This document shows positions 59,298 through 64,000 of a DNA stretch of 64,000 bases, piece by piece. Below the pieces are notes generated by a model, which worked only from the letters and a program-made list of their open reading frames with translations, searched no databases and was not told the origin of the DNA. Position 1 is the stretch's first letter. Every line of letters begins with the position of its first letter. The stretch comes from Nocardioides immobilis (GTDB taxonomy: Bacteria; Actinomycetota; Actinomycetes; Propionibacteriales; Nocardioidaceae), in contig NZ_QXGH01000036.1 in the NCBI RefSeq assembly GCF_003515065.1, forward strand, positions 20,269 through 84,268. The letters are read 5' to 3'. A program made the translations under genes and the position numbers.

Positions 59298-61445
59298 ATG
59301 TCTCATCTCCTCTACCGGCTCGGCCGGTCTGCCGCCACCCGGCCCTGGGTCGCCATCGGCGCGTGGATCGTGCTCGCTGTTGTCGTCATCGCATCCTCCA
59401 GTGCCTTCGGGCGCGAGCTCGATGAAAGCTTCGAGGCGCCCGGCCTCGACTCCTACCGCGCTGCGGAGCTGCTCGCCGAGACGCAGGCTGACGAGGGCGG
59501 GATCACCGCCCACGTGGTACTCGAAGCTCAGGACGCTGCGGCGCAGCTGGCACCGGTGGAGGCCGCTCTTGCGGGGCTCCCGCACGTGCTGAGTACGACG
59601 AGCAGCGTCTCGCCGGACGGGGAAATCGCGCTCGTGCGCGTGCAGTACCCCGCGATCGAGCATCTCGAGAAGTCCGACCTGGCCAACCTCAAGGACGTCG
59701 TCGCCGACCTGCGTGACGAGTCCTCGCTGACGCTGGAGACCGGAGGCGACTTGTTCTTTGCGTTCGAGGAGGCACCCACCGGGCTCGGCGAGGTCGCGGG
59801 GATCGTCGTCGCGATGGTCATCCTGCTCATCGCCTTCGGCTCCTTCGTCGCGATGGGGCTGCCGATCGGCATGGCGCTGTTCGGCCTGGTCGTCGGCGTC
59901 ACCGCGATGAAGCTCGTGACGTACTTGGTCGACATCCCGGCGGGGGCGCCGCAGCTTGCGGCGATGGTGGGGCTCGGCGTCGGCATCGACTACGCGCTGT
60001 TCCTGGTCACCCGGCACCGCGAGCACCTGGCCCTGGGGATGCCGGTCGAGGAGGCGGTGGGCAGAGCGATGGCGACGGCAGGACAGGCGGTGCTCTTCGC
60101 CGGCGGCACGGTCGTCGTGGCGATCCTGGGGTTGCTCGTCGCGGGGATCCCGTTCGTGACCGGTGGTGGTGTCGCCATCTCCGCGATGGTGCTCGTCATG
60201 GTGCTCGCGTCGGTCACGCTGTTGCCGGCGCTGCTCGGGCTTGCGGGGCACCGGATCAACGGACGCCGGCGCTCGCCGCACCGGCCGAGCACCGGCTGGC
60301 ACCGGTGGGGCGCTCACGTGACCCGCCACGCGACGCCGTACCTGGTCGGCGGAGCGGTCCTCATGCTGGCGCTGGCCGCGCCAGTTCTCGCGCTCAACCT
60401 GGGCTTCCCCGACGACGGGACCAAGCCCGAGTCGAGGACCGAACGACGGGCCTACGACCTCATCGCCGAGGGCTTCGGGCCCGGGGCCAACGGGCCCCTG
60501 GTGATCGCGGTCGACATCTCGCAGGAGGCGTCGGTCGTGACGCCGCTGGCCGAGGCAGTGGCAGCCGACCCGGGAATCACGTCGGTCGGCGAACCGACCG
60601 TTGACCTCCCGGCAGGCGTGGCGACCCTGGTGGCGCAGCCGACCACGTCGCCACAGGACGAATCCACTCAGGAGACCGTCGCGAGGCTACGAAACGTTGT
60701 CTTCCCGGCGGTGCTCGACGGCACCTCTGCAACCGCCCATGTGGGCGGGCAGACCGCGACCTTCGCAGACCTCGGTGACCGGGTGCAGGAGCGGATGCTG
60801 CGCTTCGTGGCGGCTGTGCTGCTGCTGTCGTTCCTCTTGCTCACGTTGCTGTTCCGGTCGGTACTGGTACCGCTGAAGGCGGTTGTGCTGAACCTGCTGA
60901 GCGTCGGCGCGGCGTACGGCGTGCTCGTCATGGTCTTCCAGTGGGGCTGGGCGGCCGACCTCATCGGCGTGGAGTCGGCGGTGCCGATCGTGTCGTTCAT
61001 CCCGCTGTTCATGTTCGCGATCCTGTTCGGGCTCTCCATGGACTACGAGGTCTTCCTGCTGTCGCGGGTGCGAGAGGAGCACCGCCGCGACGGCGACAAC
61101 ACCCGCGCGGTCATCGAGGGGATCGCAGGCACCGGCCGCACCATTACCGCGGCTGCGCTGATCATGGTGGCGGTCTTCTCGGGCTTCGTCCTGGGCAGTG
61201 ACCCGGTCGTGAAGATGATGGGGGTGGGGCTGGCCACGGCCATCTTCCTCGACGCAACCGTGGTACGCCTGGTGCTCGTCCCGGCCACCATGAAGCTTCT
61301 TGGCGACGCGAACTGGTGGCTGCCAGGGTGGCTGGATCGGCTGCTGCCGGAGCTGGACCCTGCGTTGGTGGAGAACCCGGTAGTCACCCCGGGTGGTGGC
61401 GGGCGGCCGAACGGACACAATCCGCGCCTCGGACGCACCGGGTAG
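59298..61445 (+). CDS. MMPL-family RND transporter
   Basis: 715 residues from ATG 59298 (SHLLYRLGRSAATRPWVAIG); the frame is open upstream but the N-terminal family start is here. Two halves of about six membrane segments each, with GVGIDYALFLVTRHREHLALG in the first and GLSMDYEVFLLSRVREEHRRDG in the second, the proton-relay Asp-Tyr motifs of MMPL proteins. It likely exports lipids or drugs. Divergent from the two-component pair. Confidence 0.92.
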   Translation: MSHLLYRLGRSAATRPWVAIGAWIVLAVVVIASSSAFGRELDESFEAPGLDSYRAAELLAETQADEGGITAHVVLEAQDAAAQLAPVEAALAGLPHVLSTTSSVSPDGEIALVRVQYPAIEHLEKSDLANLKDVVADLRDESSLTLETGGDLFFAFEEAPTGLGEVAGIVVAMVILLIAFGSFVAMGLPIGMALFGLVVGVTAMKLVTYLVDIPAGAPQLAAMVGLGVGIDYALFLVTRHREHLALGMPVEEAVGRAMATAGQAVLFAGGTVVVAILGLLVAGIPFVTGGGVAISAMVLVMVLASVTLLPALLGLAGHRINGRRRSPHRPSTGWHRWGAHVTRHATPYLVGGAVLMLALAAPVLALNLGFPDDGTKPESRTERRAYDLIAEGFGPGANGPLVIAVDISQEASVVTPLAEAVAADPGITSVGEPTVDLPAGVATLVAQPTTSPQDESTQETVARLRNVVFPAVLDGTSATAHVGGQTATFADLGDRVQERMLRFVAAVLLLSFLLLTLLFRSVLVPLKAVVLNLLSVGAAYGVLVMVFQWGWAADLIGVESAVPIVSFIPLFMFAILFGLSMDYEVFLLSRVREEHRRDGDNTRAVIEGIAGTGRTITAAALIMVAVFSGFVLGSDPVVKMMGVGLATAIFLDATVVRLVLVPATMKLLGDANWWLPGWLDRLLPELDPALVENPVVTPGGGGRPNGHNPRLGRTG

Positions 61446-61529
61446 AGCAAAATGGAGGGCGCCGCGCCGCAGGACTTCTAGGGTCGAGGTCCGACCTCGA
61501 GATCGGCCCGAACGGGCCGGGCAAGCCTG

Positions 61530-62579
61530 GTGATGATGAGTCTTCTGAGCTGGATGCAGCCTCGGAGCGCCCGTACCGCAGCACGGTCGATCGCGGCGCT
61601 CACCGGGGTGGCGGGAACCACCACGGTGGTCACCGCGCCGCTGGACGAGCAGGGGCTGGGCAGCATGGACTTCGTGATGGCCGGTGGGCTGGTCCTGGCC
61701 GTCCTCCTGATCGCCCTGGTCGCCCACCGGTTCGACGAGCGCCACCGCGTCGCCTGGGCGCTCGCGCCGGTCGCCGGTCTGGTGGTCCTGGTCGCGCTCG
61801 ACCTCCTCACCCGCGACGCGTCGGTGGCGGCCCAGATCTTCTTTGTCTTTCCTGTGCTCTACGGAGCCTCGCAGCTTCGCCCGCCCGGGGCCGCGCTGTT
61901 GGCCGTGCTGTCGGTGACCGGCGAGTGCGTCGTCGTCTTTACCCTGCTCCCGACCCAGGACGCGGTCGTCGACGCCTGGTACGTCACCGCGGCCATCGGC
62001 ACGACGGCGGCCCTGCTGACCGTGGCCAGCGAGCGCCACGCGCGCCTGGTGCACCGGCTCGAGCAGATGGCGGCCATCGACCCACTGACGGGTTTGGCCA
62101 CGCGTCGCGTGCTCGACGAGGCGGCGGGGTCGGCGCTCTGCGGCGCCAACAGCAGTGCCGGGACGGCGCTCATACTCCTCGATGTCGACCACTTCAAGTC
62201 GATCAACGACCGCTACGGCCACCCGGCGGGCGACGAGGTGCTGGTCCAGCTCGCTCGGCACCTGCTGGCCCAGAGCCGCGACAGCGACGTGGTGTGCCGC
62301 CTCGGCGGCGATGAGATCGCGTTGCTGCTCCCCGGGTGCGCGTACGGCGCGGCGGTCGCCCGCGCCGACTCCGTGCTGGCCGCGGTCACCGAGCACCCCT
62401 TCCTGCTGGACGACGGTACTAACCTGCGCGTCTCGATCAGCATCGGCTGCGCGCACATGCCGACCAACGCCACCGACCTGCGCGCGCTCTACACCACGGC
62501 CGACGGCGCGCTGTACGAGGCGAAGCGGGCGGGGCGGGGCCGGGTGGTGATCGCGCAGGACGCCCAGGCCGTGAAGTAG
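61530..62579 (+). CDS. Membrane diguanylate cyclase (GGDEF)
   Basis: 349 residues. Roughly five membrane helices (about 47-168) and a GGDEF domain with DPLTGLATRR, DVDHFKSINDRYGHPAGDEV and the active loop GGDEI at 259-263. The inhibitory I-site RxxD is intact (Arg250, Asp253), five residues before the active loop, so product inhibition is expected. It makes cyclic di-GMP from GTP. Start is GTG 61530 or the ATG codons right after it. Confidence 0.92.
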   Translation: MMMSLLSWMQPRSARTAARSIAALTGVAGTTTVVTAPLDEQGLGSMDFVMAGGLVLAVLLIALVAHRFDERHRVAWALAPVAGLVVLVALDLLTRDASVAAQIFFVFPVLYGASQLRPPGAALLAVLSVTGECVVVFTLLPTQDAVVDAWYVTAAIGTTAALLTVASERHARLVHRLEQMAAIDPLTGLATRRVLDEAAGSALCGANSSAGTALILLDVDHFKSINDRYGHPAGDEVLVQLARHLLAQSRDSDVVCRLGGDEIALLLPGCAYGAAVARADSVLAAVTEHPFLLDDGTNLRVSISIGCAHMPTNATDLRALYTTADGALYEAKRAGRGRVVIAQDAQAVK

Positions 62580-62746
62580 CGGTACGCCGAAGGGTTCCTA
62601 GAACAGGGTCTGCTTCCAGGAGGCACCCCAGGCGCCAGCAGCGACAGGACCCTGGAGGACCTTCGCGACTCTCGAATGAGGCCGCGATCCTTCGAGGCAC
62701 GGCCAGCGAGCCGACGCGCCCCATGATGCCGACTAGCGGGCTCGCC

Positions 62747-63748
62747 TCAGATGCCGAGTTGCTCGTTGAGGATGCTGACGATCGGCCAGGCGCCGTTCGA
62801 CCAGTTGGACACGACTGTGTAGGTGGTCGAGGTGGAAGGCTGGTGGAGGCTGGCGACAGACACCCCGGCGTCGGACCCCTCGAGGAAGACGGCGTCGTTC
62901 GTCGCGTGTAGGTGAAACCCCATGCCGTAGCGCCTGTCCTCCTGAGGCCACTCACTTCGGGGGCGCACCATTTCGTCTACCCAGGCGGAAGGGACAATGC
63001 GGCCAGCGAACAGCGCTTCCCAGAACGCGCTGAGGTCGGCGAGCGTGGAGTAGGCCCCTCCGTCGCCGCTGCCCCGCACGGGAAGGTGCAGCACATTGGT
63101 CCGCAATCCGCTGACCGCGAGGTAGCCGCGGGCCGCGCGCCCGGTTAGCTCATCGCTGCGGATGAACTCGGTGTCGACCATGCCGGCAGGCTCGCACACC
63201 CGGGTCCGGACCAGATCGTGGAACTCCGTGCCGCTGGCCCGTTCCGCAACGAGCGCCAGCACCACGTATCCAGCGTTGTTGTAGGCGAACCGACTGCCGG
63301 CCGGGAAGACGGTTTGGTGGCCGCCAAGAACCGCGCGGTACTGCTCGGTGGTCGCCAGCAGGTGCACGGGCACCGGCATCACGTAGTCAGTGATGTCACC
63401 AAGGGCTTCCTCATCGAGGTAGTCGCCGATTCCGGAACGATGCGCGAGGAGGTGCTCGACCGTCACGTCATCCGCGATGAGCGGCAAGTCGTCACCCAGG
63501 ATGGAGCGGGCCGTCGTGTGGAGATCGAGCACACCGCTGTCCACCAAGCTCGCCACTACCAGTGCAGTAAATCCCTTGGTCAGGCTCGCGGTGGCGAACT
63601 GAGTCTCGATCGTGTTCGGTGTCCCGTGGGACCGGTCGGCGAAGCCGCGGGCCAGAGCCAGCTCGGTGTGACCGGCCCGGTCCACGCGTACCGCGCCGGA
63701 GAAGTCCGTGCGCTCAGCCGCCTGCACCACGTTCTCGAACGACTGCAT
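62747..63748 (-). CDS. Serine hydrolase, beta-lactamase/class C family
   Basis: 333 residues. SxxK motif SLTK (Ser55, Lys58) and YxN motif YNN (Tyr156, Asn158) form the catalytic set. EHLLAHRSGIGDYL is the usual segment of the beta-lactamase-like esterase/peptidase group. No signal peptide is seen, so it is probably cytoplasmic and an esterase or D-aminopeptidase-like enzyme rather than a resistance enzyme. It stands alone. Confidence 0.88.
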   Translation of the reverse strand: MQSFENVVQAAERTDFSGAVRVDRAGHTELALARGFADRSHGTPNTIETQFATASLTKGFTALVVASLVDSGVLDLHTTARSILGDDLPLIADDVTVEHLLAHRSGIGDYLDEEALGDITDYVMPVPVHLLATTEQYRAVLGGHQTVFPAGSRFAYNNAGYVVLALVAERASGTEFHDLVRTRVCEPAGMVDTEFIRSDELTGRAARGYLAVSGLRTNVLHLPVRGSGDGGAYSTLADLSAFWEALFAGRIVPSAWVDEMVRPRSEWPQEDRRYGMGFHLHATNDAVFLEGSDAGVSVASLHQPSTSTTYTVVSNWSNGAWPIVSILNEQLGI

Positions 63749-63835
63749 GCGGTGACCGTAACGTCAGCAACTACTCCAGTCACCGACGCGCACAATCGGG
63801 CTGGTTCGACTAGCCGCTACTGGCACCCCTCTGTG

Positions 63836-64000
63836 TCAAGACGCAGCCGGTAGTGGGGTTCTAGGGTGGGGTTTGGCGGGTCCGGGAAGTGGCTTGTCCG
63901 AAGAGCCGGTGTGGGGTTGTGAGCCGGTCGCGCTGGAGTCAGAGTCGTTATCCCGTTGCCCTCCCGGGCCCGTCCCCTTCGCGGTGATGAGGTCGTCGAG
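63836..64000 (-). CDS. C-terminal end of a gene entering from the right edge
   Basis: From the right edge, the minus strand reads LDDLITAKGTGPGGQRDNDS then a Ser/Pro/His-rich tail ending PRTPLPAAS and a TGA at 63836-63838; 54 residues are visible. The disordered tail is not diagnostic. The transposase-like setting is possible but I do not recognise the family. Confidence 0.5.
   Translation of the reverse strand, partial: LDDLITAKGTGPGGQRDNDSDSSATGSQPHTGSSDKPLPGPAKPHPRTPLPAAS

Noticed and set aside
58620..60329. 569-codon minus-strand frame across the MMPL gene and kinase start
   Set aside because: Composition is typical of shadow frames and it covers two real genes; the true kinase starts at 59164.
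62605..62620. Possible second KstR-like box near tagaacagggtctg
   Set aside because: One half-site is wrong (GGT for GTT), and it lies downstream of the diguanylate cyclase, not in a promoter.
1..64000. CRISPR arrays, tRNA and rRNA genes
   Set aside because: No repeat-spacer arrays and no tRNA or rRNA sequence were recognised; the direct repeats found have two or three units only.

Overview
The window is high-GC DNA with many GTG/TTG starts, gene-end/gene-start overlaps of 4 bp, LysR/TetR regulators, a CysTWA/Sbp sulfate importer and MprA-like and NarL-like two-component systems. This points to an actinobacterium, most likely Nocardioidaceae (Nocardioides-like). That is an inference from style and gene content; no rRNA or tRNA gene is present to confirm it.

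Layout. 0-1.6 kb: the 3' end of a DUF6036-type nucleotidyltransferase gene, a 530-base non-coding stretch, a small membrane protein and a decayed ORF. 1.6-10.2 kb (minus strand): a fully overlapping ten-gene operon for 4-hydroxybenzoate/protocatechuate degradation, in transcription order: alpha/beta hydrolase, pobA, pcaH, pcaG, pcaB, pcaD, pcaC, pcaF, pcaI, pcaJ. It converts 4-hydroxybenzoate to succinyl-CoA and acetyl-CoA. 10.3-23.6 kb: a second aromatic-type catabolic region with a bicovalent-flavin oxidase, SnoaL-like protein, SDR, two NodD-like LysR regulators, aldehyde dehydrogenase, FAH-family hydrolase, quinol-monooxygenase-like protein, an unusual RpiB-MDR fusion, a type I extradiol dioxygenase, then on the plus strand cupin, VOC protein, SDR and FAD monooxygenase. 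This fits a meta-cleavage route for an unidentified substrate.

23.8-34.7 kb (minus): one nine-gene operon with a family 5 solute-binding protein, a peptide-type ABC transporter (with a fused permease-ATPase), an NTF2-like protein, a KstD-like flavoprotein and a ferredoxin-linked 2-oxoacid oxidoreductase (korA-fdx-korB). A TetR gene is divergent. 35.5-41.3 kb (minus): an RR-HK-small alarmone synthetase operon, then a VTC polyphosphate-polymerase-like/DUF4956/CotH trio. 41.3-48.5 kb: accessory DNA with an IS3 remnant, a MobF relaxase-helicase preceded by oriT-like inverted repeats, two excisionase-like HTH proteins, an XRE regulator and a DUF4143-type ATPase behind 23-bp iterons.

48.7-64 kb: SRPBCC protein; cysA-cysW-cysT-sbp sulfate importer (minus); a second korA-korB pair (plus) nearly identical to the first but without the ferredoxin gene and with a KstR-like operator upstream; RarD-like transporter; NarL-type RR/HK pair; MMPL exporter; diguanylate cyclase; beta-lactamase-fold serine hydrolase; and the C-terminus of a minus-strand gene entering from the right edge.

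The most unusual items are the RpiB-MDR fusion with a degraded isomerase site, the inverted duplication of the KOR genes with a ferredoxin gained or lost, the import-flavoprotein-KOR operon, and the exact 23-bp iterons upstream of the ATPase gene.
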